Origin: Caldicellulosiruptor bescii DSM 6725
GTDB lineage: Bacteria > Bacillota > Thermoanaerobacteria > Caldicellulosiruptorales > Caldicellulosiruptoraceae
Assembly: GCF_000022325.1 (NCBI RefSeq)
Contig: NC_012034.1
Coordinates: 2,772,001-2,836,000 of the forward strand
Length of the DNA stretch: 64,000 bases
Direction: 5' to 3'
How positions within the stretch are numbered: position 1 is the stretch's first letter; the number at the start of each line of letters is the position of its first letter. A program made the position numbers and the translations under genes. Positions 35,745 through 44,155 of the stretch are shown one piece after another. The notes under the pieces were generated by a model. That model was not told the origin of the DNA. It did not search any database and saw nothing but the letters and a program-made list of their open reading frames with translations.

Positions 35745-36085
35745 AGAACAAAGTAACAGTTGTTGAAGTTGTATCTAAATATAGGGGAAGAATTTTTATA
35801 AAAAAGGTTTATGATAGTGTATCGACTGATTGATGTAACCAAAAAATTTTAAGTCAATTCCAATTTGGTTGATGAAAGCAAGTTTGAGGAGCTAATTCTT
35901 GAGCATTACAGAAAGCTTGCATGACGTGCTGTTTTTGAAACAAACAGTGACGACAAGGAAACATTACAAAAATTTATCGAAACAATATACATACTTCTTT
36001 GCATCCCATCTGACTCGGACACAGCTGCAATCGGAAATTTTAAACTTTTAGAGGATGAACATTACAAAGTAGATATGATTTGTTG
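35745..36085 (+). pseudogene. unidentified gene remnant between array and IS200 element
   Basis: Broken frames read KVTVVEVVSKYRGRIFIKKV and, further on, SDDKETLQKFIETIYILLCI then PSDSDTAAIGNFKLLEDEHY, separated by stops. Codon-like composition and continuous sense stretches suggest the remains of a real gene. I do not recognise the family. Confidence 0.35.
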
Positions 36086-36113
36086 AGGCAGATAAAGAAA
36101 GTTATTCTCTGCA

Positions 36114-36719
36114 TCATAATTTCAAATACATTCCGTGCAGAAGTGAACTGCCATCCACCTGAAGAGGTGGAGGCTTCTTTGGCTCTTTTACATCATTTCT
36201 TGGGTCCTGTACATCTACAAGTATACTTACATAGTACTTGCCTGCTTTTGTTTTCGCAACTGTTGCAGATTTTATTTTCCCTTCAAACTTTCTGTGAAAT
36301 ACTGTTTTTATTCCACCTTTTATCTTTGGCAAGTAAGTAAACCCTTTTTCAAAATCTACTCTAATTGTCTCATTACCATTTTTGGGTTGCTGGTTGTTTG
36401 TTGTGTATGACTGCTTATATTTCTTTTTCTTAAACTTCGGCATTCTAAAATGTTTCGGATTTTTGAAATGGTCTCTGAACGCCTTTTCCTGCTCAAGTTG
36501 AACATTTGCCAGAGCAAGACTGTCTACTTCTCTCACGAAAGGGTATTCTTTTTTATATCTTGCTGGGGTTATTCTTGGAACCTTTCTACCCTGTCTCAGT
36601 GCTTCTAACTTTTCTTCTAACATCTTGTTCCACACAAATCTACAACAGCCAAAAGTCTTTTCAAAAAATTCTTCCTGTGCTTTATCAGGGTATATCCGAT
36701 ACCTATATGCTTTTAGCAT
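36114..36719 (-). pseudogene. tnpB: TnpB N-terminal half (IS200/IS605), truncated
   Basis: 201 residues. The opening LKAYRYRIYPDKAQEEFFEKTFGCCRFVWNK is the TnpB helix-turn-helix/wedge start. The frame then runs into sequence containing a CCACCT/AGGTGG hairpin like an element right end, ending LLHGMYLKL. The RuvC-like catalytic residues and the zinc ribbon of a roughly 370-400-residue TnpB are missing. The gene overlaps the end of tnpA, as usual for IS605-type elements. It cannot be an active RNA-guided nuclease. Confidence 0.82.
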
Positions 36720-37120
36720 TTTCTTTTTTCACCTTGACTCTCGATATATCTTCTAATTACCTCAACTGGAGCACCACCACTTGTCAGCAAACAATAACTT
36801 CTTGACCAAAAATATTCCTGCCATAGTTTTTGCTTAATTTCAGGAAATTCTTTTTTTATGAGTCTTGAAGAGGCACTTTTATAAGCATTTATAAACTTAG
36901 AAAGTGGTGTTGTAAAAGCTGCCTTGAACAAAACATGAATGTGGTCTTTATCATGATTCCACTCAACTATGGTTATGTTGTAATTGGGTTGAATGTACTC
37001 AAAAATTTCTTTTAGTCTTTTTGAAATTTTCTCATCTATCACATCTCTTCTGTATTTTGTCACTAAAATCAAATGGTAGTAAAGAAGAAATACTGAATGT
37101 TTATTTGAGTCAAATTTCAT
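36713..37120 (-). CDS. tnpA: IS200-type Y1 transposase TnpA
   Basis: About 135 residues from the ATG at 37120 (MKFDSNKHSVFLLYYHLILVT). It has the HUH pair in DHIHVLFKA and the catalytic Tyr in VIRRYIESQ. TnpA moves single-stranded DNA at stalled forks or lagging strands. All key residues are present, so it may be functional. A longer frame to 37171 lacks a ribosome site. The element lies directly against the 3' end of the exported-protein gene at 37184. Confidence 0.88.
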   Translation of the reverse strand: MKFDSNKHSVFLLYYHLILVTKYRRDVIDEKISKRLKEIFEYIQPNYNITIVEWNHDKDHIHVLFKAAFTTPLSKFINAYKSASSRLIKKEFPEIKQKLWQEYFWSRSYCLLTSGGAPVEVIRRYIESQGEKRKC

Positions 37121-37183
37121 AATCATCACCAGTTTTATTATATACCGAAACTGAATATTTATCAACCGCAATTCATCTCCGTC

Positions 37184-38281
37184 TTATAGAAGATGAAGAC
37201 TTCTTGCGAAAAGCCTGTTAACAGCCGGGTCATATTTAAGTGTACCATCGCTATTCTTAACAAGGTAACTCTGGGATGTAACTTTATAGCTCATACTGTC
37301 GGTTGTAACCTGAGGTTTTGCTCTTGGTGGGATACCATCATATGTCCTGTAGTGTATCCAGCCATCAGCTTCCTGCAGGACGAGGACTACCTGAGCACCT
37401 GCGTATGGTGTTGCGTTCGAAATCATTGCATAATCTGCAAGCATGGACGCTGAGCTTATCTTTGAACCATATTGTGTTTGTGCTATGTTTATGGCATCTG
37501 CCAGAGTCTGTCCCTTCATATCTTTGAACCTAGAAAGTGCGCTCCAGACCTGCGTGATTGCGTTTGGACTGACATTAGAAGGGTTATATGAATCCGCCAC
37601 TGCACAAATCTGTCTTGCTATTGAGTTCTGCCATGGCTTGTACAAAATCTTTGTACTGGATGTAACAGGTACATAATCTCTGTCAGGTGGGAAATCCTTA
37701 TCAGACTGCACTGCGCCGGTCTGGGAAAATCCCCAGTATCTGAAGTATCCTCTAACTCCATTGCCAGGTGAAGAAAGATGATAGTACCCATCTGCACCGA
37801 GTGTGGCGTAGAAGTATCCATTAGACACCTGCTTGAATCCCGGTTGTGCTTTTGTGAAGTTGTCCGCCACATCTTCTGGAATACCGTATATTGCATAACC
37901 CCTGTCTATCGTCGCTTCTACGTTGAGAGGAATGATGTAGTATGTTTTATTGTCTTCTATTCTTATTCCATAACCGTACACACCGGATTGGCACTTTTGC
38001 TTGGCATATGAAGAAAGGTCGTCGAATGCTGAACTGGTTGACGATATTTTGATTTCCTTAGAAACCCCATAACTTTCTGCGCACTTATCACGTGTTACAC
38101 CTTTGTACTCACTGAAGTTTGAACCACCTTCATAAACCCCATCTCTCTTGTCTGAAAAATTATCAGCCATTGTTTTAACTACTGGTGGAAAAGCGGGAAA
38201 CAAGCTAAGCAAAAGTGAGACAACAACTAAAAAAGAAAGAGCTTTGAATAAGCTCTTTTTACGTCCTTTCAAGTTTCTCAC
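37184..38281 (-). CDS. exported protein of unknown function, 3' end possibly cut by IS200
   Basis: 365 residues with a signal peptide (KALSFLVVVSLLLSLFPAFPP). The mature part has no recognised domain; it is rich in Tyr, Ser and Gly and contains YGYGIRIEDNKTYYIIPLNV and ITQVWSALSRFKDMKG. It lies 8 nt downstream of an SLH-domain gene, so both probably form one operon. The reading frame ends LFARSLHLL about 13 nt before the IS200 gene region. The natural C-terminus may therefore have been replaced. Confidence 0.68.
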   Translation of the reverse strand: MRNLKGRKKSLFKALSFLVVVSLLLSLFPAFPPVVKTMADNFSDKRDGVYEGGSNFSEYKGVTRDKCAESYGVSKEIKISSTSSAFDDLSSYAKQKCQSGVYGYGIRIEDNKTYYIIPLNVEATIDRGYAIYGIPEDVADNFTKAQPGFKQVSNGYFYATLGADGYYHLSSPGNGVRGYFRYWGFSQTGAVQSDKDFPPDRDYVPVTSSTKILYKPWQNSIARQICAVADSYNPSNVSPNAITQVWSALSRFKDMKGQTLADAINIAQTQYGSKISSASMLADYAMISNATPYAGAQVVLVLQEADGWIHYRTYDGIPPRAKPQVTTDSMSYKVTSQSYLVKNSDGTLKYDPAVNRLFARSLHLL

Positions 38282-38289
38282 CTCTCATC

Positions 38290-39972
38290 TCACTTGATAT
38301 TCGGGTCAGGTTTTGCATACAGAACTTTTGCTTTCTCGAAATAACCTTTGTATGTGGGGTTCGTTGTGCACCAGTAACCCACATTGTCTTCTCCATTGAG
38401 GTTGACATACCATATACATATATCACCGTACCACTTTACAATACCATCCGCCGGGAGTTTGGTTTTTGGGTTGGTGTAATACTTTGCGTCAGCTATTGCC
38501 TCTTTCTTGTATGCAAGAGGAACCAGCAGATAGTTAAAATTAGCTCCATGATACCATGGAAAACGGTAAAATGGTTTGTCTTCCCAAGGAAGAATAGAAC
38601 CATAAACCCCGGGTATAAAAAATTCTAGACCCGCAAAGGAATATCTAACAAAGGAATTTCCAATTGAATATTTTGAAGCATAATTGATAGAATCCTTAAT
38701 GAAAGCCAGCAACTTCATTTCGTCCATTCTGAAGGTTAATACTGGTTCACCAAATTCAGGAGTATCGCTACTTCTAAGTTTCCTGTACCTATTATCAATT
38801 ATTATTGGTACAAAAGTTTGTTTATCGCTGTCCCACGAGTATACAATATCTATTACCTGTTTGTAATCATTTGTTATTGGTTCATAAGTTCGTTTATAGC
38901 TGTTCCACAAGTACACAATACCTGTTTTCATATCCACATAACTTCTCAGTTGCCATTTAAACTCGTCATATACTTCTCGTTTTGACTCATCGAACACTCT
39001 TGAAATCATTGCAACTGCTTCTGCTCTTGTGAGCATCTTTGCAGGATTGAATCTTATCTTTGACACGTACAGTGGTGACATTTCAGGAGTTATGATACCA
39101 AGGTCGGCAAGTTTTAACATTGGTTCTCTGTACGCCTGCGGTATTTTTGTGTAATCATCTGCCATCTGTGCAAACCTTGTATGGTCAAGTGCATACTTGC
39201 GTGGATGGTTCTTGATATATTCTTCAAGATACTTGTTTGCACGTGGGTCGTAAGCCGAATTCCATTCTCTGTCACCAGAATCCTTGGTACGAGTTATCCC
39301 TGGGTAAGTTACAAAGTAACGACCTTTTGGTTCAAAAGGTAACTGGTAGTAATACCCCTTGTATTTTTCGTCATACTTTAAGTACTCAGTTTTAGGAGCA
39401 ATTTTCAGCTTATCAGGACATTTCTTTGCAAAGTCCTGCAGGAACTTGGCATAATCATCTCTCATGACATAACCTTTTAGTACGTCCCAGACATACTTTG
39501 TCTTGACCCTCCCATCTGCGTAGTAATAGTCAATTATGAGCAGGTCAGACCAGTACAGCACAAAGTCAAGGTTTGTCATATAGTCATACAGGTAACCTCT
39601 ACCTCTCAGTGTTAAATCCCATGGTGTGAGTATTTCGGTTTTGACAGGTATATTCTTCTTTCTCAGTTCAGGCACAGCATTTATGAGCTTCCACACAATG
39701 TAACTTGCCTGTGCTCTTGTAAGTGGCTTGTCTTGTTTGACCTCACCCGGTATCAAGCCCATAGAAACTGCCTTTCCCCAGTAGTCCAGAGGCTTGTCTG
39801 GTTTTACCTTTGCACCTATTAAGAGCGATGTTACAAACTCGCCTGCTGTGATGTAGTCTATTTTGTTTATTGCTGCCTGTACCTTCTGTGTGATTGTTCC
39901 AGCCTGTGCTACTGGGAAGGCAAAGCTCAAAAGCAGACTCAGGATGACTGCAAAACTCAAAAGTTTTCTCAT
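38290..39972 (-). CDS. S-layer-homology (SLH) domain exported protein
   Basis: 560 residues. The signal peptide is LLSFAVILSLLLSFAFPVAQA. Two SLH-type modules are visible: DYWGKAVSMGLIPGEVKQ with LTRAQASYIVWKL (about 60-95), and LADLGIITPEMSPLYV with LTRAEAVAMISRVFD (about 285-330). SLH modules anchor proteins to pyruvylated cell-wall polymers. An internal tandem repeat (YLWNSYKRTYEPITND / YSWDSDKQTFVPIIID) follows. The C-terminal part is unrecognised and may be the functional head. It is preceded by the long attenuator-like leader at 40066-40220. Confidence 0.78.
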   Translation of the reverse strand: MRKLLSFAVILSLLLSFAFPVAQAGTITQKVQAAINKIDYITAGEFVTSLLIGAKVKPDKPLDYWGKAVSMGLIPGEVKQDKPLTRAQASYIVWKLINAVPELRKKNIPVKTEILTPWDLTLRGRGYLYDYMTNLDFVLYWSDLLIIDYYYADGRVKTKYVWDVLKGYVMRDDYAKFLQDFAKKCPDKLKIAPKTEYLKYDEKYKGYYYQLPFEPKGRYFVTYPGITRTKDSGDREWNSAYDPRANKYLEEYIKNHPRKYALDHTRFAQMADDYTKIPQAYREPMLKLADLGIITPEMSPLYVSKIRFNPAKMLTRAEAVAMISRVFDESKREVYDEFKWQLRSYVDMKTGIVYLWNSYKRTYEPITNDYKQVIDIVYSWDSDKQTFVPIIIDNRYRKLRSSDTPEFGEPVLTFRMDEMKLLAFIKDSINYASKYSIGNSFVRYSFAGLEFFIPGVYGSILPWEDKPFYRFPWYHGANFNYLLVPLAYKKEAIADAKYYTNPKTKLPADGIVKWYGDICIWYVNLNGEDNVGYWCTTNPTYKGYFEKAKVLYAKPDPNIK

Positions 39973-40065
39973 GGCTATATCAACTCCTTTTGCTAAAGTT
40001 TTTTCTCATTATAGTTATACCATGATTTTGAAATTTACTGCACAGAAATTTTGCCTGCTAAAAAA

Positions 40066-40220
40066 CAAAAAACCACGGCAATTTACTTCCTAACTTTTGC
40101 CGTGGCTAACTTCCTTTTGATTTTACTTACCTTCGTTTTACTCATCTAAAATTTTTGACACTCTATATAAACACCTAAAAGATACATTTGTGGCAATTGA
40201 TTCTGTATATATTATACCAC
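40066..40220 (-). promoter_or_regulatory. promoter plus attenuator-like leader of the SLH operon
   Basis: Read on the minus strand: TTGCAA, 16 bp, TATAAT; then the conserved CTTTTAGGTGTTTATATA / GAGTGTC element; a 20-codon ORF (40145-40083); and a terminator hairpin CCACGGCAA / TTGCCGTGG followed by six T (near 40070-40105). The SLH gene starts about 95 nt further on. A near-identical copy precedes the XRE operon at 41980-42150. The rest of 39973-40245 holds nothing else that I can name. Confidence 0.75.
40083..40145 (-). CDS. 20-residue basic leader peptide (copy 1)
   Basis: ATG to TAA encodes MSKTKVSKIKRKLATAKVRK, with nine Lys/Arg of 20. The 3' codons and stop lie inside the terminator hairpin, so ribosome position would decide whether the hairpin forms. 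Copy 2 (42007-42069) differs by one conservative change (Val to Ile). The ribosome site is weak, so translation is uncertain. Confidence 0.5.
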   Translation of the reverse strand: MSKTKVSKIKRKLATAKVRK

Positions 40221-40245
40221 TGTAGTTTGAAATTGCAACAGTTAT

Positions 40246-40800
40246 TTATTCTGTTTCTTTGTACTTTTCAATAAGCTCAAAAAAGCTATAAGTTGAGAGT
40301 TTCCTTTTTCTCAGTTTCATCTCATCTAATATTTGCTGTCCTTCTTGAAAGCTTATGAGTTTTCTCTGATATGCAAGGTATAGAATGGTTTCTGTGGTTA
40401 TCAGCGGTGGTTGGTCTTGTTGAATATGCGGCAATACATCTTTGAGATTGTTACTTGCAAGAGTGCCGTTTAACATTTTTGCTATTACTATAGCAGCAGC
40501 TTCTCCTTTGCCTATGGAATCTGCACTTTTTCGTTCTGTTAACCTTGAAAACTCATCCTTGTAAGGGCTTAATTCAGGAATCTCTTTGATTTCATATTGC
40601 CGCTTCTTTATTCTCTGGTCTATGTTTAGAAAAACAAATCTGTAGAAGCGGTATTTTTGTAATTCCTTTATTTCATCCAGAACGACTCTGGGAATAACGA
40701 TATTGCCAGCAAAAAGTTTGTCTATTATATCAAGCCGATTTATCCATGAAAATGAACAGACACAATCGTTATCAAAGACTATAGGCATCTTCAAGTTCAT
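40246..40800 (-). CDS. PIN-like domain protein of an XRE/ImmA operon
   Basis: About 184 residues from the ATG at 40800, which has AAGGTGA upstream and overlaps the end of the preceding gene. PIVFDNDCVCSFSWINRLDIIDKL has the PIN-type first acidic strand, IPRVVLDEIKEL the second acidic helix, and SIGKGEAAAIVIAK the central GxGE/D pattern. LASNNLKDVL fits the next strand. PIN domains are usually ribonucleases. Placement as third gene after an XRE regulator and an ImmA/IrrE protease suggests a regulated toxin or effector. Confidence 0.7.
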   Translation of the reverse strand: MNLKMPIVFDNDCVCSFSWINRLDIIDKLFAGNIVIPRVVLDEIKELQKYRFYRFVFLNIDQRIKKRQYEIKEIPELSPYKDEFSRLTERKSADSIGKGEAAAIVIAKMLNGTLASNNLKDVLPHIQQDQPPLITTETILYLAYQRKLISFQEGQQILDEMKLRKRKLSTYSFFELIEKYKETE

Positions 40801-41539
40801 TAATTTCACCTTCTGTGTCTTCTTCAGGTTCAAATATCAGATGTGCGTATCCACCTTCTATGAGCAGTTCCTCATATTTGCCATAAGATATCCTACCGGC
40901 GTCTAAAAGTTTTTTGGCAAGTTCTGCGTACGGAGAATAAACCTGTATGTCTTTGTCAGACGTGTCTTTATACAATTGTGTTGAATAACCGTATTCTCTT
41001 GCTTTTTTGATTACATCTTTGCTAAAATCTTTTTCCTGTTTTTCTGTAATCAAATTTAATTCCTTTAATCTGATAAGCATGAACTGATGACTTACTCCAA
41101 AGTATTGTTCCAGAAAAATAATATCACTTATGTCGGGAGTTTTCCCTTCTGTCCTTTTAAAAAACATGTACTTGACACCTTCTTCTGGCAGTAGAAAATT
41201 AATGGCAAAAATATTTGCTTCCCTTTCTTCCGGATTATCTTCGACAAATTTTCTGATAGGACATACTCTGCTCACAGCACCTTTGCTGTATTTGTAATGG
41301 TAATACTCATGAGCTGCTGTAAATCTTTGGTGCCCAAGTGTTTTCTTTGAATTGACAACTATTAAAGCAGCTCTGCCTTTTCTTACAAACAGACCTGACA
41401 TTTTTTCGCTCATTTCCATAAAAGCAAGAGAAACCCCTTCTATCTCATGGAGAACTTTGAAAATGTCAACTGCCTCGTGTGATGCAAGACCAAGAGTTTT
41501 CCTTGCTTCTGTAGCCTTTATCTCAGCCAAATTATTCAT
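40772..41539 (-). CDS. ImmA/IrrE-family metallopeptidase
   Basis: 255 residues. FTAAHEYYHYKYSKG contains HExxH (His77, Glu78, His81), and EREANIFAINFLLPEEGV supplies the third zinc ligand; this is the COG2856/IrrE pattern. Such proteases cleave an XRE-type repressor to switch on genes, as ImmA does in ICEBs1. Here the gene overlaps the XRE gene upstream by 8 nt and the PIN gene downstream, so the three are translationally coupled. Confidence 0.88.
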   Translation of the reverse strand: MNNLAEIKATEARKTLGLASHEAVDIFKVLHEIEGVSLAFMEMSEKMSGLFVRKGRAALIVVNSKKTLGHQRFTAAHEYYHYKYSKGAVSRVCPIRKFVEDNPEEREANIFAINFLLPEEGVKYMFFKRTEGKTPDISDIIFLEQYFGVSHQFMLIRLKELNLITEKQEKDFSKDVIKKAREYGYSTQLYKDTSDKDIQVYSPYAELAKKLLDAGRISYGKYEELLIEGGYAHLIFEPEEDTEGEINELEDAYSL

Positions 41540-41897
41540 TTTTTATCTCCTCCAATTTTTTGTACATCATGTCAAGGTTTGCTACAAACTGATTGGCAAA
41601 GGCAATAACTTCTAAATCTTCGTCGGAAATCTCATCTGCTCTAAAGTTCATCGTAATCTGCTCGTCTGTATTTTGTTCTTCACCCAGTAGATAGTTATAG
41701 TCACAGCCATATAATCTGGCAAGTTGCAGGAGAATATCAACACTAACTTCACGTTTACCATTTTCATAATGTGAAAGTTGTTCCTGAGTAATACCCAGAT
41801 ATTTTGCAACCTGTTCTTGGGTAAAACCTCTCTGTTTTCGCAGCTCTTGCAGACGTTTACCTATTTTCTTGTATACCTCTTCCTTCACGGTCATCAC
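41532..41897 (-). CDS. XRE-family repressor
   Basis: 121 residues. The helix-turn-helix is RKQRGFTQEQVAKYLGITQEQLSHYENGKREVS (about 20-52), followed by a short acidic tail. It is the probable substrate of the ImmA/IrrE protease encoded next, with an 8-nt overlap. It likely represses its own operon. Confidence 0.88.
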   Translation of the reverse strand: MMTVKEEVYKKIGKRLQELRKQRGFTQEQVAKYLGITQEQLSHYENGKREVSVDILLQLARLYGCDYNYLLGEEQNTDEQITMNFRADEISDEDLEVIAFANQFVANLDMMYKKLEEIKNE

Positions 41898-41979
41898 TCC
41901 ATATAACTTTTTGTTATAAATACACTTCTTCCTTACTCAATTATACCACATTTGTTATCATAGTAAACAGTTTTTTCTG

Positions 41980-42150
41980 CTAAGAAAAACAAAAAACCAC
42001 GGCAATTTACTTCCTAATTTTTGCCGTGGCTAACTTCCTTTTGATTTTACTTACCTTCGTTTTACTCATCTAAAATTTTTGACACTCTATATAAACACCT
42101 AAAAGTTGCATTTCTGGCAATTGGTTCTGAATATATTATACCATTGTAGC
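41980..42150 (-). promoter_or_regulatory. promoter plus attenuator-like leader of the XRE operon
   Basis: Near-identical over about 170 bp to the SLH leader at 40066-40220: TTGCAA/TATAAT promoter, conserved element, 20-codon ORF (42069-42007), terminator stem with six T (about 41991-42030). A second promoter plus element lies behind it at 42170-42245. A separate hairpin (CCACAGGC / GCCTGTGG, about 42270-42305) ends the Rpn gene upstream. Confidence 0.75.
42007..42069 (-). CDS. 20-residue basic leader peptide (copy 2)
   Basis: Same length, start and stop as copy 1 at 40083, with Ile for Val at residue 18. The stop codon lies in the loop of the terminator hairpin. Two copies with a conservative change are compatible with, but do not prove, selection on the peptide. 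Confidence 0.5.
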   Translation of the reverse strand: MSKTKVSKIKRKLATAKIRK

Positions 42151-42318
42151 CTGAAATTGCAACAACAAAAAATTTGACACTTTATATAAACACCTAAAAG
42201 CTACACTTCTGGCAGATATTTTTAAGTATATTGTATCTCATTGTTTGTTCTATTTCAATGCTAACCTGCTAAAAAACAAACCCACAGGCTGTTTTTAGCT
42301 GCCTGTGGCTGAGAAATT

Positions 42319-43281
42319 TCAATTTGCAAGCTCTTTCCTCAGTTTTCTTATTTCTTCAATAGCAAGTTCTGTTACTTCTGCTATGTCCTCATCACTTGTT
42401 CCTTTTAATATCAACTTTTTAGCTATCTCAACTTTTGTCCTGTACTCTCCCTGTTGAATTCCCTGTTGAATTCCTTGTTGAATTCCCTCGTTAAACTTCC
42501 TTTCCAGTGACTCATCTAAAACTCTTGCAATGTTTGACACAAACTCACCCATTTTCTCTCCCCCCTGCAAAAGAGTTCTGGTTATCTTCTCAATCTCTAT
42601 CCTTTGTCTTTCGTTTAGCCTCGGTTCTACTATGTTCTTTACAAGAATTGCAAATCTCTCTCTGTTGTATTTGCCCATTTTCTCAAGTACAGATTTTATC
42701 TTGTTTAACCTTATTACAAGTTCTTTTGTGTCGTTCCTTGCCTGTTCAAGATAGAACACTACTGGAACAAGACTATCCTCTTCCTTGTCAAAAAGTCCTT
42801 CTGCATCTATCTTTGATAGGTCTACCAGCTCATATCTGAATATGTTATCCTTGAAGATTTCAAAAGCTTCAATAATATCCTTTGTCACATCCCATTTCTC
42901 TTTCAGACCGTTGTATGTGACTATTGGGATTATTGCTGGAAGTTTCTTTACACCTTCTCTAATCTTCTTTGCCCATAGAAGGATTATGTATCTCAGTAGT
43001 CTTTCTGGCATGTCTTCAGCTACTGTTGACTGGTTCTCAATTATAATGTAAAAATATACTTCCCTTTCTTTTAGTCTTGCCTTTGCTATGATGTCTGCTC
43101 TTCTTTGCTGGAAATTTTCATCTACAAACTCTTTGTCGGCAAGTTCTATTGAGTCTTCTTGAATATCTTTTGCCCAACTGTAGCCTATTACATCCCTGAC
43201 AAGAAAGAGGATATCTTTTGGGTTTTCAAACAAAAGCTTGAAAGTTGAATCGTGTTCCTTTGATGGTAGATTGCTATTCAT
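42319..43281 (-). CDS. Rpn-family nuclease (PD-(D/E)XK, transposase-like)
   Basis: 320 residues. HDSTFKLLFENPKDILFLVRDVI is the Rpn/PDDEXK_2 opening. ENFQQRRADIIAKARLKEREVYFYIIIENQS carries the Asp and Glu-x-x-Gln catalytic pattern, and PAIIPIVTYNG is typical. Rpn proteins are DNases linked to recombination. The C-terminal tail has a GIQQ triplet repeat (GIQQGIQQGIQQGE) before a helical hairpin. GGGGGAG precedes the ATG. A paralogue is at 46522. Confidence 0.85.
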   Translation of the reverse strand: MNSNLPSKEHDSTFKLLFENPKDILFLVRDVIGYSWAKDIQEDSIELADKEFVDENFQQRRADIIAKARLKEREVYFYIIIENQSTVAEDMPERLLRYIILLWAKKIREGVKKLPAIIPIVTYNGLKEKWDVTKDIIEAFEIFKDNIFRYELVDLSKIDAEGLFDKEEDSLVPVVFYLEQARNDTKELVIRLNKIKSVLEKMGKYNRERFAILVKNIVEPRLNERQRIEIEKITRTLLQGGEKMGEFVSNIARVLDESLERKFNEGIQQGIQQGIQQGEYRTKVEIAKKLILKGTSDEDIAEVTELAIEEIRKLRKELAN

Positions 43282-43604
43282 CTGTCTACTCCCCCTTTTT
43301 TAGTTTCTACTCAGACTTTGCGGGGGAGAGGAACTCCTTTCACTTTTATTATACCACACCTTGTTTGAAAATTTGACACTCTGTATAAACACCTAAAAGT
43401 TGTATTTCTGGCAATATATTTTAGTATATTGTATCACATCTGCAGCTTATTTTCAAGAGCTCAATACAGCAAAGCAACAAGAATTCGAATTACAAGCATT
43501 GCAAGCATTAAGAGGAATAGGATAACTTCTGCAGGAGCAGTTTTAGAGTTTGAATTTCTTCCCGAATACAAAGCCTTGATGGTCTTTTTGGCATTTTGAA
43601 CACC

Positions 43605-43925
43605 CCGAAAAAACAAAAACCGCAGAGAATCTGCGGTTTGATTTTTATTTTTTACATTTTTGTAGACGCATTTTGAATATATTGTTCCTGGTTGTTTTTA
43701 TTACATTCCTGTTCACCTATAAACACTATGCCTTCGTGTTTTGTTTTCGGGATGAATTTCTCATCCCTAGGCAGCAGGGCGCCAACACGAAGGAAAAGCC
43801 CCAATGCGCTTCTATATTTTACGTCCCGAAGCTAGGGAGAGGCTCGCTGCCACAGCCCGGTATGCTTTTAAGGTGCATACCACACCTTACTTGCTCTCTT
43901 CGATGAGTATTCTAAAAATCCTCTA
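43605..43925 (-). ncRNA. candidate structured non-coding RNA with own promoter and terminator
   Basis: The minus strand has a TATAAT at 43936-43931 with a weak TTTTCA 17 bp upstream. About 300 nt follow, and then a perfect 10-bp terminator (AAACCGCAGA / TCTGCGGTTT at 43630-43639 and 43617-43626) with T-runs. The middle (43700-43885) is clearly GC-richer than its surroundings. It holds CCTTCGTGTT/AACACGAAGG (43731/43784, 10 bp), GGGATGA/TCATCCC (43749/43761), GGTATGC/GCATACC (43859/43875) and GGCAGC/GCTGCC (43770/43846). The last would make a pseudoknot. No convincing ORF lies in it. I could not assign a known RNA family. Confidence 0.6.
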
Positions 43926-43964
43926 CTTTTATTATACCCTTCTTAGCTTAATTTGAAAACGTAT

Positions 43965-44040
43965 TTTTTATTTTTACATTTTTGTAGACGTATTTTTCAT
44001 ACACTTTCCCTGACAGTTTTTATTATATACTCTAACTTTA
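43965..44040 (-). promoter_or_regulatory. promoter and conserved leader element (second family)
   Basis: On the minus strand TTGCAA, 17 bp, TATAAT is followed by AAAAACTGTCAGG and, further on, GTCTACAAAAATGTAAAAAT. Further copies lie at 43645-43715 and 47640-47725, each followed by a terminator-like hairpin. Confidence 0.6.
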
Positions 44041-44155
44041 AAATTTGCAACACAGTTTGAGATAGTGGATAGTGTCAAGAGTTTGTAGGAAAAAATTTTT
44101 ATCAGAATATACCTGCATTATAGAAGCTACAACTAATCAAAGACTTTAATGCTCT

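Noticed and set aside
36114-37171. Possible active TnpB nuclease with guide RNA at the IS200 copy
   Set aside because: The tnpB lacks its RuvC residues and zinc ribbon, so RNA-guided cleavage is not possible for this copy.
43673-43906. 77-codon plus-strand frame in the GC-rich island
   Set aside because: The composition is explained by base-paired helices. It has no ribosome site, and the minus strand carries the promoter and terminator.
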